A DNA stretch of 64,000 bases from Affinundibacterium seohonense (lineage in GTDB: Bacteria; Pseudomonadota; Gammaproteobacteria; Burkholderiales; Burkholderiaceae_D): contig NZ_JACOFW010000007.1 in assembly GCF_014284305.1 (NCBI RefSeq), positions 1-64,000 on the forward strand, in the 5' to 3' direction. The position numbers were made by a program, and so were the translations under genes. The notes beneath the pieces were generated by a model. It ran no database searches, had not been told where the DNA came from, and worked only from the letters and a program-made list of their open reading frames with translations. Below, one piece after another: positions 44,769 through 53,531 of this stretch. How positions within the stretch are numbered: the first letter of the stretch is position 1; each line of letters begins with the position of its first letter.

Positions 44769-45593
44769 CTAGTTGGCAGTTAGCTGCATTTTAAGTGCGG
44801 CAATTTCTGCCTTCAAGGCTTGGTTTTCCGCACGCAGACGCTCAAGCTCTGATAGTGCAGGTGCGCTTGTCGCGGCTAAGTTGTTGCCTGTTTCTGCCTC
44901 GGTGTTACCTGGCGTCGGCTCAATTCTCGAGTCCGTTGTTTCGCTGGAAGCTCGTGGCGTGCGAACTTGACGCAGTTGGCGTGCTGCTTGTTGCAATTCT
45001 TTCTTTCCACCTGCGACAGCGGCTTGCTGTTGTTCGCTTGGCAGTGAGGAAATAGTCGCTGCAGTGTTGATGGAAATAGTACCCGCACGTACGGCTTCGA
45101 CTAATTCTGGTGTAGCGCTTTTACGAATCTTTTCAATTTGAGCCACCGCTGGTTTGCTCAGTCCCGCGACTTTGGCGATGTCGTCGCGAGTTTCGACAGA
45201 GACTGGATCAGGCTCTTTGACAGCAAGTTCTGCTTCTGCGGCTTTCTCTTTGCTGGTTTTATCTTTGCGTCGCGTGGTGATGATCTCTTTTTTGCGTAAA
45301 GCCAATACACCGCGCTGAAAGCTCGACACGCTGCGACGCGCTAGATGATTATCGATCATCCACAACATCACATCTTCTACGCTTTGAAAGCTGTCATTTT
45401 GTTTAGTTTGAAAAGGGATGTTATGTTTTTGACAGATCGCATAGCGATTATGTCCATCGATCAGCGTTTCTCCCCATAGAACTAGGGCGTCGCGGCAGCC
45501 TTCTTTGAGTAAGCTGCGTTCTAATGCCAGATATTCCTGGTTGGTGAGTGGGTCGATGTAATCACGTAGTGCTTGATTGATAATGATATTCAT
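44769..45593 (-). CDS. orphan ParB-like domain protein
   Basis: 274 residues. An N-terminal ParB/Srx-like domain covers about 1-95 (IDPLTNQEYLALERSLLKEG, then LIDGHNRYAICQKHN, where GxxR-type CTP-box residues are expected). A KorB-like helix-turn-helix region lies at about 125-175 (TRDDIAKVAGLSKPAVAQIEKIRK). The C-terminus is a leucine/glutamate coiled coil (SELERLRAENQALKAEIAALK). No parA or parS-like repeats are nearby, so it is not a standard partition pair. It may bind DNA as a regulator or be a plasmid-derived remnant. Confidence 0.8.
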   Translation of the reverse strand: MNIIINQALRDYIDPLTNQEYLALERSLLKEGCRDALVLWGETLIDGHNRYAICQKHNIPFQTKQNDSFQSVEDVMLWMIDNHLARRSVSSFQRGVLALRKKEIITTRRKDKTSKEKAAEAELAVKEPDPVSVETRDDIAKVAGLSKPAVAQIEKIRKSATPELVEAVRAGTISINTAATISSLPSEQQQAAVAGGKKELQQAARQLRQVRTPRASSETTDSRIEPTPGNTEAETGNNLAATSAPALSELERLRAENQALKAEIAALKMQLTAN

Positions 45594-45638
45594 ATTGCTG
45601 GGTCACTGAAGCTGGACGAAATCCGAAAGTCCAGCACT

Positions 45639-46370
45639 TTACAGCATTCCCTTGATGCGGTCATAGCCAGAACGGCTAATCGGAAGATTAATTCCATTAT
45701 GCATCACCGCTTGATAGCTATCTTTGCTTGCACGTTCTAGACATTTGAGTGCTTGTAGGCGGATGATCGTAGAGCGATGGATGCGCACAAAAACTGCAGG
45801 ATCGAGTTGTTTTTCTAAATCTGAGAGACTTTGGGTTTTCAGTAAAGACTTTCCTGCAAAGTAAATTTGCACATAGTCGTCCTGCGCTTCAATGTAATCG
45901 ATTTGCGCCACCGGTATTACATGCGTTTGGCCGCGATCCCTAACGGTTAGACGTTCTGGCAAGGCATTGGTTTGTGCTAGGAGAGCTTGTACTGCCGGAT
46001 TCGTTTGTCCAAGTAATTTACGCGCTTTACTTAGGGCTTCGTCAAAACGTTGCTGTGAATAAGGTTTGAGCAGATAGTCAATTGCATGTTGATCGAAGGC
46101 TTTCAATGCATATTGATCGTAGGCAGTGGTAAAAATCACGCCATCTTTGCGTCCAGTCGCTTCCAGAACTTCAAAGCCATTGAGCTTGGGCATTTGGATA
46201 TCGAGAAAAATCAGATCTGGTTGATGTTCGGTAATCGCATCAACCGCTTCGATCCCATTCTCGCATTCAGCGACCACCTGTATATCGCTGTGGGAGCGTA
46301 AGTATTCTTTAGTCAGACGGCGAGCTAAGTCTTCGTCATCAATGATTAAGGCGCGTAGTGTTGTATTCAT
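45639..46370 (-). CDS. LytR/AlgR-family response regulator
   Basis: 243 residues. The receiver domain holds the phospho-acceptor Asp in DLIFLDIQMPKLNG (about residue 56), and a LytTR DNA-binding domain covers about 140-243 (YIEAQDDYVQIYFAGKSLLKTQSLSDLEKQL, then FVRIHRSTIIRLQALK). It is 15 bases downstream of its likely sensor kinase. The LiaF/LiaI-like genes upstream suggest it controls a cell-envelope stress response. Confidence 0.95.
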   Translation of the reverse strand: MNTTLRALIIDDEDLARRLTKEYLRSHSDIQVVAECENGIEAVDAITEHQPDLIFLDIQMPKLNGFEVLEATGRKDGVIFTTAYDQYALKAFDQHAIDYLLKPYSQQRFDEALSKARKLLGQTNPAVQALLAQTNALPERLTVRDRGQTHVIPVAQIDYIEAQDDYVQIYFAGKSLLKTQSLSDLEKQLDPAVFVRIHRSTIIRLQALKCLERASKDSYQAVMHNGINLPISRSGYDRIKGML

Positions 46371-46385
46371 TTTTTGTATGTCATA

Positions 46386-47444
46386 TCAAAGACGCTCTAA
46401 GGGGAGAGCTATTTCTATGTGAAATGTTTGCTCTGTAATACGCCATTCCACACGTGATTTGTCACCATAGAGAGTGCGTAGGCGAGCTTGTAAATTCTTA
46501 AGTCCAGTCCCTGTGCCTTGAGTCTGACTTGGTTGCGTATCGACGGGATTGTCGATGGCGATAAACAGCCAAGGATCACGGACTTTGCTGCTGACGATGA
46601 TCGTACCGCCATCGATTAAATCACGGATGCCATGTTTGATTGCATTTTCCAATAGTGGTTGCAATAGCATCGGCGGCAACAAGCAATTGTCGGATGTCGG
46701 GTCGATCTCCATGTGGACTTGTAACTTTTTGCCGAAACGGATTTTTTCGATCACTAGGAAATGATTACAAAGGGTGATCTCTTCGCTCAGTGTGATTTTT
46801 TGTTTCTCAGATAAAGCCAAGGTTTGCCGGAAAAACTGCGCTAATTCTATCGTCATATTCCGCGCTGCGGCTGCATCGATTGCTGTTAGCGCGCTAATGG
46901 AATTGAGACTGTTGAATAAAAAGTGAGGGTTGATCTGGGTGCGCAAAACTTGTAACTCAGCATCACGTGCTAACACTTCAGAGGCAGCTTCGCGGCGTTC
47001 GGCTTGCCGGATATTGTCGAGTGCCAGCAAGACGTCGTAGACCAAAATCGATAATAGATATAACAAGGTGCCGCAAATTAGTAATAGGCTCGCCAGATGT
47101 TGACTGAGTGCGATACCGACCCAGTCTTCATCAAATAATAAGCAGAGTTTATTCCACGCAAAACACAGGACTGCCCATACAATTCCGTAAATCAAAGCAG
47201 TACCGCCAAAAACACCAGAGACCACAAAGAAACTACGTTTCCTCATTGGTAGTGAACGCGCGACGTAATACGCTGAGGCAGATAAACTGCCAAAGACCAT
47301 GATGGCTGGAATTGAAAATAAGAGTGCGTTTGCCCAAGCACTGATATTGGTCAAGACTAATAAGGCAGCCAGCAAACAACCTATCGTTAACCAAATTGCG
47401 TAGGTCAGGGTGATGTTACGCAAATTGGATAAGATAGGATTCAT
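46386..47444 (-). CDS. LytS-like sensor histidine kinase
   Basis: 352 residues. Four to five membrane helices in the first 160 residues precede a His_kinase domain with INPHFLFNSLNSISAL (His is the phospho-acceptor), followed by HATPase motifs NAIKHGIRDLI and GTGTGLKNLQARL. It lacks a large periplasmic sensor and so may sense membrane state or a partner protein. It is followed directly by the LytTR regulator and preceded by LiaF/LiaI-like genes. Confidence 0.95.
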   Translation of the reverse strand: MNPILSNLRNITLTYAIWLTIGCLLAALLVLTNISAWANALLFSIPAIMVFGSLSASAYYVARSLPMRKRSFFVVSGVFGGTALIYGIVWAVLCFAWNKLCLLFDEDWVGIALSQHLASLLLICGTLLYLLSILVYDVLLALDNIRQAERREAASEVLARDAELQVLRTQINPHFLFNSLNSISALTAIDAAAARNMTIELAQFFRQTLALSEKQKITLSEEITLCNHFLVIEKIRFGKKLQVHMEIDPTSDNCLLPPMLLQPLLENAIKHGIRDLIDGGTIIVSSKVRDPWLFIAIDNPVDTQPSQTQGTGTGLKNLQARLRTLYGDKSRVEWRITEQTFHIEIALPLERL

Positions 47445-47488
47445 CTTGCTTCGGTTTTCTCTAAAAATGCGTCTAAAAATGAGGCGTC

Positions 47489-48184
47489 TTAGTTTTTGAT
47501 TTCAACGCCACCCATGACGGCGGTACCAGTAATAATTAATCGCTTATTTGCATTCATTGATGGCACACTGGAATCATCGATACCACCCAAGAAGGCAAAA
47601 CCGTTATTGACGACCGTCCAGTCACTTGGAATTTTGAGCGTAATGCCACCCCAAAAAGCCGTCACATTGAGTACCGCTTCGGTTTGAATGACCGCATTAC
47701 GCAGGTCAAGTTCAGCACCGCCCATGATCGCGGTAATTGCACCACCACGAAAATCACCAGAAGCAATATTACCTTGATGTCCGCTCATGACGGCAACAAT
47801 ATCGAGATAAGAATCATTGGTGCTTGGCGTTGTGTTGCGCTGTAAATCTTGAAACAAGTGAGACGCTTTATCTTTGAATATGACCAATACGCCTGCTCCT
47901 ATCATTAATAACGGCCACCAGTCGCGCATACGAAAATTAATTAAACCTAAGCGATTTAAGGTGATGATCGTTCCTGCGGCGATTAAACCTCCTCCGATGA
48001 TGTAACCAGAACGTGTATTCGCTTGTGATAACTTGATGGCGCCGGCAACCACAAATACAGTAGGCCAAAATTGCAGTAAGTCACGGGTATTAAAAATACG
48101 CAGATTGTCGAGCAGCGCCAGTGCGCCGATGATGATGATGAAAGCACCTAATATCAGACGCTGTTGTGAGTTAACATTTTTCAT
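47489..48184 (-). CDS. LiaF/YvqF-like membrane protein
   Basis: 231 residues with GGA upstream. Four membrane helices (about 10-105) are followed by a C-terminal beta-rich domain with repeated Gly-Gly turns (FRGGAITAIMGGAELDLRN, VTAFWGGITLKIPSDWT, TAVMGGVEIKN), the cell-wall-active antibiotic response (LiaF-C) fold. In Bacillus, LiaF inhibits the LiaSR system. Here it is likely an accessory of the adjacent LytS/LytR-type pair. Confidence 0.85.
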   Translation of the reverse strand: MKNVNSQQRLILGAFIIIIGALALLDNLRIFNTRDLLQFWPTVFVVAGAIKLSQANTRSGYIIGGGLIAAGTIITLNRLGLINFRMRDWWPLLMIGAGVLVIFKDKASHLFQDLQRNTTPSTNDSYLDIVAVMSGHQGNIASGDFRGGAITAIMGGAELDLRNAVIQTEAVLNVTAFWGGITLKIPSDWTVVNNGFAFLGGIDDSSVPSMNANKRLIITGTAVMGGVEIKN

Positions 48185-48240
48185 GATGGAATCCTTTGCT
48201 TAAATCGAGCTGATGTCAATTTCTATGTGAGTTGCGATGA

Positions 48241-48597
48241 TTAGGCTTGTGGTTTGTCGGTGAAGTGTTTGATCACCATATTCAGACCGACGGCAATCAC
48301 AAATAATGGCCAGCTATTGCTAAAAGTCAGACCATATAAGTGCTGGGTCACGGCATACAACCAAGCGGCGATACCTATCTGCATAAAACCATCCAGAACA
48401 CCGGCAATGCTTTTAGCGCGAATCACGCAAATCACACCGGACAGTGCGATCAAACCTGGCCAATATTTAAAGTAGTCACGAGCATCGATCATATCGAGAC
48501 GGTCGAACAGAAAGAAGCCGCCGAGTACGATCAGGATGATGCCAAAGCTGAAGTTGTCTTTGTTTTTACCGCGATTGACGATGGATTGATCTGACAT
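48241..48597 (-). CDS. LiaI/DUF5668-like small membrane protein
   Basis: 118 residues with AAAGGA upstream. Four hydrophobic stretches (FGIILIVLGGFFLFDRL, YWPGLIALSGVICVI, and others) resemble the N-terminal domain of the LiaF-like neighbour, so the two genes may be paralogous by duplication. It is the first gene of the LiaI-LiaF-LytS-LytR run. Probably a membrane stress component. Confidence 0.78.
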   Translation of the reverse strand: MSDQSIVNRGKNKDNFSFGIILIVLGGFFLFDRLDMIDARDYFKYWPGLIALSGVICVIRAKSIAGVLDGFMQIGIAAWLYAVTQHLYGLTFSNSWPLFVIAVGLNMVIKHFTDKPQA

Positions 48598-48757
48598 GAT
48601 ATTTCCTTTCTCTATAATTGCTATGTTTGTTGTGTTTATTCGTTGTAGTGCGCTTGATCGTGCGCCACATCGATAAGATAAAACATAGCATTTGAGAAGT
48701 CATGCCGTATTCGGCGAATGGCGGAAAGCAGTCGGTGAATGACGACGAGGCTAATGT

Positions 48758-49399
48758 TTAGCCCGCGAGTAAAGGGAATATGGTGCGGAAGGTCAAGTTA
48801 ATACGTGGTTGGCATGCCTCTTTTTCTTTCGCGATGGCGTGTAACCAATGCTGCTGTGTATCGCCAGACATAATCAATAAACTGCCATGTACTAAAGAAA
48901 TTTTATAATGTAGTCCTTTGTGGCTTTTATGCTTCATTGCAAAGACGCGACTGCAGCCGAGAGTCAGAGAAGCAATCACAGGCTTTGGTCCCAATTCAGC
49001 CTCATCATCGCTGTGCCAACCCATACTATCTTGTTGGTCTCGGTAGTAATTGAGTAGAACACTATTGAAATTGGATGACAATAGTGACGGGATGCGTAGT
49101 TCGATGTCGCGCTTAATGCGAAGTAATGCCGGACTCCATGGCAATGGGTTCAGATGCAAACCTGAATAGGTATAGTGTGCATTTGCATCACCGTGCCATG
49201 CGCTCAAGCGCGGCTGTGAGCGCTTGAGTCCAGCGATGATAATTTGCTCCTGGCGCCAGGGCGTTTCGTTTTCAAGTATGCGAAATAAAGTATCCGCAGT
49301 TGTCTTGTCATAAAAATCGGGGTAATAGGACACGCTGGCATCTGTTAATGCTAAGTGTTCTCCATCTTGCGCGCTGTCGAAAAGTGAAGCTTGCACCAT
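48758..49399 (-). CDS. AlkB-type 2-oxoglutarate/Fe(II) dioxygenase
   Basis: 213 residues. The HxD...H iron triad is represented by GWHSDDEAELGP and the later HWLHAIAKE, and the 2-oxoglutarate Arg lies in RINLTFRTIF. RLSAWHGDANAHYTYSG and FNSVLLNYYRDQQDSMGWH are typical of ALKBH2/3-like bacterial proteins. It repairs alkylated bases by oxidation. It starts 10 bases after the PilZ gene and is probably co-transcribed with it. Confidence 0.9.
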   Translation of the reverse strand: MVQASLFDSAQDGEHLALTDASVSYYPDFYDKTTADTLFRILENETPWRQEQIIIAGLKRSQPRLSAWHGDANAHYTYSGLHLNPLPWSPALLRIKRDIELRIPSLLSSNFNSVLLNYYRDQQDSMGWHSDDEAELGPKPVIASLTLGCSRVFAMKHKSHKGLHYKISLVHGSLLIMSGDTQQHWLHAIAKEKEACQPRINLTFRTIFPLLAG

Positions 49400-49408
49400 C
49401 GTATTCTG

Positions 49409-50140
49409 CTATTTACCTAAGAGGCGATGGCGCTCATATTCGATATGGATAATCGTACGTTGTATCGCAATGTCCATGGCACGCGGCAGATTCACGAAGC
49501 TAAAACCGATTTGATATCGATTCGCTTTGCTCTTATCGATTTGCGTGATATGTCTGATGATGATAGGGCAGTGTAGATTGTTTTTGGGTGACAGAGTAAT
49601 CCACACTTGAGTAATGGTGTCACCGACTTTGAATTTTGGCTCGGTATCGGTGACGACACCAAAACCACCGACACTTAAATCATGCATTGCCCAGTTACCT
49701 ATTAAGTCGCCATCAATGTCGCTCAGCTTAGCTCTGTAAGGGTTGGCCATCGGCAGTATGTTGCGAAAGCTTTCGCGTCGTTGCAGACGAATGATTTTGG
49801 TCGGTATGGGTACCCAAAAAGCATCTTCATCACCCCACGTAAAACGTTGTGGTTCAAGACCAGTGAACTGTACCCGTATCCCATCGGGAAATGCCATGAA
49901 TACACATTGCGACGCTTTTTCAAGCAGGGCATTTGATTTGGGATCACCACCCAAGTCAAACACCAAGCCATCTGGACGCGCTGATAAGATCAGGCTCAAA
50001 ATGAAGTTTTGGCCACCATTAAAATACACCGATATCGGCTCGCGTCTGTGTGCCAGTTCATTTAAGGTGCTAATGATTTCTACCTGTCCCAGTAGAAAAT
50101 ATTTTTCCTCGATTTGTTCATTGCTTAGCGACACCGACAT
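49409..50140 (-). CDS. YcgR-like flagellar brake protein (PilZ domain)
   Basis: 243 residues. An N-terminal YcgR domain covers about 1-115. The PilZ domain follows with the c-di-GMP site: RRESFR near 123 and DLSVGGFG near 156. YcgR slows or biases the flagellar motor at high c-di-GMP. No flagellar genes are in the window. It is the likely first gene of a two-gene unit with the AlkB-type gene. Confidence 0.92.
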   Translation of the reverse strand: MSVSLSNEQIEEKYFLLGQVEIISTLNELAHRREPISVYFNGGQNFILSLILSARPDGLVFDLGGDPKSNALLEKASQCVFMAFPDGIRVQFTGLEPQRFTWGDEDAFWVPIPTKIIRLQRRESFRNILPMANPYRAKLSDIDGDLIGNWAMHDLSVGGFGVVTDTEPKFKVGDTITQVWITLSPKNNLHCPIIIRHITQIDKSKANRYQIGFSFVNLPRAMDIAIQRTIIHIEYERHRLLGK

Positions 50141-50193
50141 GAAAATCCTTTGCTATGTATAAAGTAAGCTTGTAGCAATTTGCGAATGTGACA

Positions 50194-50565
50194 TTATTGT
50201 AGCAACTGAATAAAAAATTCAGCACTACGAACAATCGCCTTTGATTCCATACCAAATAAATCACGTGTCTCTTGAACCACAAAATCATTGGTGCCTTTGG
50301 TGCAATACAGCACACCTTCAAAATTGGTTCCCAAATAGGTAAAAGGCGTTAATTTTGTTTTCACCGGAATGTCACTCGCTAATAATGCGCGTAATTTCTT
50401 CTCGACATCATATAAGCTGGTCGCTTCAATTTTAACAATGCCACCTTTAGGATTGGGGAAAGTCGTGGAAAAACTGGGATGTTGTCCCATGGGATTTTTA
50501 AGTTGAATGCGTACACCCAGTTTTAAAAACTTACTCACTGCAAAAAAATCGTCTTCAGTAAACAT
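50194..50565 (-). CDS. hypothetical protein
   Basis: 123 residues with GGAG nine bases upstream. No signal or membrane segment. An alpha/beta composition (LGVRIQLKNPMG, GIVKIEATSLYDVEKKLRALL, FVVQETRDLFGMESKAIVRS) suggests a compact domain. No family recognised. It is just upstream of the YcgR-type gene on the same strand. Confidence 0.6.
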   Translation of the reverse strand: MFTEDDFFAVSKFLKLGVRIQLKNPMGQHPSFSTTFPNPKGGIVKIEATSLYDVEKKLRALLASDIPVKTKLTPFTYLGTNFEGVLYCTKGTNDFVVQETRDLFGMESKAIVRSAEFFIQLLQ

Positions 50566-50824
50566 ACAGGCGCTCCGGAGTACAAATGGATGTTGTCAGC
50601 CAGATTACCAGAAAGTTTCTTTTGTCCCAATATAAACTGAAGATTTGTTAGCATTATTGTTTGGTAGTGTCGCGAATTTTGATTTCTTAAGGAAAAATCA
50701 GATCTTGCGATAAATGGACACCAGAACATGCATTTGTTTTACCATAGCAAGTTATGAAAATCTGTTTAAGCGCATCGCCTTATTTTTACTTCATTCCCAC
50801 TTCACACGCATTAACACATTCACA

Positions 50825-51679
50825 ATGAATCAACGAGAATCAGAATTTGAATTTATTAAGGGACTCAGTGCTGAGTTGTCGTCACGCAATTTGGTCTTCC
50901 CAACATCGCTAAAAACCACGATGAAAATTCGTCAAGCTTTGGATGATGCTGATATGCCTGGTGATCAGGTGGCGCGTATTATCAGTACCGAACCCGTCCT
51001 GTCGGCACAAGTTTTGATGCTATCAAATACCCCCATGTTTAATCGGACTTCAAAGAAAATTGAAGAGTTACGGGTGGCTGTTACCTTATTGGGCTTTGGT
51101 GTTGTGCGAAACATCGCTATTTCTGTCGGCATGAAACAACTGAAAGACCAACAGCAAAACACGTCGATGTCAGAACAGATGGAGGGATTGTGGACCCGCA
51201 GTATGCGGGTGGCTGCATTATCCTTTGTTATAGCCAAAAATCGTACCAAATTAAGTCCAGATAAAGCCATGGTGGCGGGACTCTTACATGACATCGGCAA
51301 GTTTTACATCCTGAGTCGGGCGCATCAATATAAAGGCTTGTTTAGCTGTGAAGAGGCATTGTGGGACTTGGTCGATCAATGGCATGCCGATATTGGCGTC
51401 GCTATTCTCGAAAGTTGGGAGGTTTCCGACGATATACGAGAAGCGGTGATGGATAGAAGTCGCGTTGATTTACCTGAGCATAGCCGACCAACTTTAACGG
51501 ATGTCGTCGCGGCAGCGGATTTCTTGGATGCAGGATTTGTAAAGCAGTCGTTGCAGGATGTCGATTGGGCGGCCAAGCCAATCGCTTTAAAAAACTTAAA
51601 CTTAGACGAGGAGGCCAGTGAGCGTTTGATGTGCGAGACACGGCAAGAAATCGCACAGATTCTGAAGGTTATTGCCTGA
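50825..51679 (+). CDS. HDOD-domain protein
   Basis: 284 residues from the ATG at 50825 (the frame start at 50714 is unsupported; no clear ribosome-binding site for either). HDOD hallmarks: LPTSLKTTMKIRQALDD-type start, VLSAQVLMLSNTPMFN, ELRVAVTLLGFGVVRNIAISV and AGLLHDIGKFYILSR. The domain is a degenerate HD phosphohydrolase used in signalling, often linked to c-di-GMP or chemotaxis. It is divergent from the PilZ/AlkB genes. Confidence 0.9.
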   Translation: MNQRESEFEFIKGLSAELSSRNLVFPTSLKTTMKIRQALDDADMPGDQVARIISTEPVLSAQVLMLSNTPMFNRTSKKIEELRVAVTLLGFGVVRNIAISVGMKQLKDQQQNTSMSEQMEGLWTRSMRVAALSFVIAKNRTKLSPDKAMVAGLLHDIGKFYILSRAHQYKGLFSCEEALWDLVDQWHADIGVAILESWEVSDDIREAVMDRSRVDLPEHSRPTLTDVVAAADFLDAGFVKQSLQDVDWAAKPIALKNLNLDEEASERLMCETRQEIAQILKVIA

Positions 51680-51716
51680 ATTTAGATAGCTTTTTAATGA
51701 TCGTGTTATTGTCGCG

Positions 51717-51760
51717 TTAATTAGTTCAGTTATTACCAAACTGATTACTGAACTAATTAG
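51717..51760. repeat. inverted repeat, 12-13 bp arms
   Basis: AATTAGTTCAGT (51719-51730) and ACTGAACTAATT (51747-51758) are perfect complements around 16 bases, extended by one or two more pairs. It lies between the HDOD gene and the exported methyltransferase. Terminator of the first or operator of the second; no T-run follows. Confidence 0.5.
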
Positions 51761-51872
51761 AATTTATTCACTCTAAAGGCCGCTATTAAAGTTAAACGGC
51801 AACAAGCTTTAGTTTGCAATGACATTTATTAGTGTTTGGCTTAATTCTTAAGCAAAAATAATTGGAGATTCC

Positions 51873-52640
51873 ATGAAAAAAATCTTGATGGCATTGGTAG
51901 TCACTGCCGCCAGCACGCAGTTGGTTTATGCAAATGATGCACTCAAAGCGGCAATTGCTGGTGAACAGCGTACGCCAGCGAATGTGGTTCGTGATGCAGC
52001 GCGTCATCCTTATGAAACTTTAAACTTTTTCAATGTGGGCGCGAAATCGACCGTGGTGGAATTAGCACCAGGCGGCGGTTGGTACACAGAAATTTTGGCA
52101 CCGTATTTGCGTAAAGATGGCAAATTGATTTTGGCTGGCGCTGGTGCCAAGTTAAAGACCAAGCTGGAAGGTACGCCAGCTGTCTATGATAAGGTTGCAT
52201 TCGGCGATTTAATGCCAGGTAAGAAGACAGACTATGCACCCAAAAACAGCGTTGATGTCGTACTGACTTTTCGTAATGTCCACAATTGGATAGGCGCGAG
52301 CGATACGGCGGCAAAAGAAGTGTTTCAAAGTGCTTATGATGCGTTGAAACCTGGCGGTGTATTTGGCGTGGTCGAGCACCGTTTGCCAGTAAGTACAACG
52401 CAAGATGCGAAAGCCAGCAGTGGCTATGTACATGAGGCTTTTGTGATTAAGTTGGCCGAAAGTGTCGGTTTTAAATTGGCTGCGAAGTCTGAAGTCAATG
52501 CCAATCCGAAAGACACAGCAAATCACGAGGGCGGCGTTTGGGCTTTGCCACCAGTCTTGGGCAACAAAGAAAAAGATAAAGAGAAATACCTAGCGATTGG
52601 CGAAAGTGATCGCATGACTTTGAAGTTTGTAAAGCCTTAA
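51873..52640 (+). CDS. exported class I SAM methyltransferase-like protein (COG4798 type)
   Basis: 255 residues with GGAGA upstream. A clear signal peptide ends TQLVYA (about residue 20). A Rossmann methyltransferase follows: VVELAPGGGWYTEILAPYL (motif I), then DVVLTFRNVHNWIG and LKPGGVFGVVEHR. A methyltransferase directed to the periplasm is odd because SAM is cytoplasmic; proteins of this type are known as predicted methyltransferases with signals, without a firm role. A stem-loop terminator follows at 52659. Confidence 0.85.
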   Translation: MKKILMALVVTAASTQLVYANDALKAAIAGEQRTPANVVRDAARHPYETLNFFNVGAKSTVVELAPGGGWYTEILAPYLRKDGKLILAGAGAKLKTKLEGTPAVYDKVAFGDLMPGKKTDYAPKNSVDVVLTFRNVHNWIGASDTAAKEVFQSAYDALKPGGVFGVVEHRLPVSTTQDAKASSGYVHEAFVIKLAESVGFKLAAKSEVNANPKDTANHEGGVWALPPVLGNKEKDKEKYLAIGESDRMTLKFVKP

Positions 52641-52658
52641 TTACGCTTTTTTACAGTC

Positions 52659-52696
52659 AAAAGCCCAATGACCAGTGTGTTATTTGGGCTTTTTTT
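52659..52696 (+). terminator. rho-independent terminator
   Basis: AAAAGCCCAA and TTGGGCTTTT form a 10-base stem around a 15-base loop, followed by a T-run. Confidence 0.88.
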
Positions 52697-52763
52697 GTGA
52701 GAGTTTAGATGCAGTCAATACGCCCTAGCTTATTGACTACTGACCCAGATAGAAATCCTCGTT

Positions 52764-53471
52764 ATGCCTAAGTATCTCAAATTGTTAATGATTTTCAACA
52801 GTCTGTGTCTGACATTGTCGACGACGGAAGCTGCGGCGCAAACCATGTATCGCTGCGGGAGTAGTTATCAGGATAAACCCTGTGCCAATGGACAAACTTC
52901 AGTGGTAGTGGGCACGCAGAAAAGTGCAGCTCGTGATCAATCAGAACGTGTCAGCCAGATAGATCCAGCATGCAAAGCCAAGGGTGAAGAGGCAAAGAAA
53001 ATCATTTGGATGCGCGAGGGCGGGGCGCAAAAAAATGATCTCCTAGCGAAATCGAACAGCATAGAACAGAGTCAATTAATTACCGAAATCTATGCCGTGC
53101 GGGGCAACTCGAATGAGATTCGTGCCAATATCGAAAAAAATTGCATGGAACAAAAAGAGGTAAGTAAGCGAATAGGTGCATTGCCAGATGCTGCAACTTT
53201 GCAAGCATTAGTCACAGCGCAACAGGCGGCACAAAATACTGAGAAATCCAATGTGGGTCAAATTGACGCAAAAAAATCAGGCCGAGATCAATCGATAGAA
53301 GATGTTGGACCACCGGCAGTTAAAAAGCGTTTGTCTTGTCCTAGCTTGAAAAATCAATTGGAAATTGTGAATGCCAATTTGCGTGCAGGTGGAGATGTGC
53401 AAAGTAGGCAAACTCTTCAACAACAAAAACTCGATTTCGAAAAGGAAGTTGCACAAGCATGTGGCCAATAA
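52764..53471 (+). CDS. exported DUF4124-like protein
   Basis: 235 residues. The signal peptide ends TEAAAQ (about 26). MYRCGSSYQDKPCANGQTS is the DUF4124 module (two Cys). The remaining 180 residues are helical and Gln/Lys-rich with scattered Cys. Third DUF4124-type protein of the window. It is followed by the molybdenum hydroxylase genes but a link is not evident. Confidence 0.75.
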   Translation: MPKYLKLLMIFNSLCLTLSTTEAAAQTMYRCGSSYQDKPCANGQTSVVVGTQKSAARDQSERVSQIDPACKAKGEEAKKIIWMREGGAQKNDLLAKSNSIEQSQLITEIYAVRGNSNEIRANIEKNCMEQKEVSKRIGALPDAATLQALVTAQQAAQNTEKSNVGQIDAKKSGRDQSIEDVGPPAVKKRLSCPSLKNQLEIVNANLRAGGDVQSRQTLQQQKLDFEKEVAQACGQ

Positions 53472-53531
53472 AAAGCCAACGATTGAATTAAAATCACCTG
53501 ATATTTTCGATATCGAAAACGAGGAGTATGT

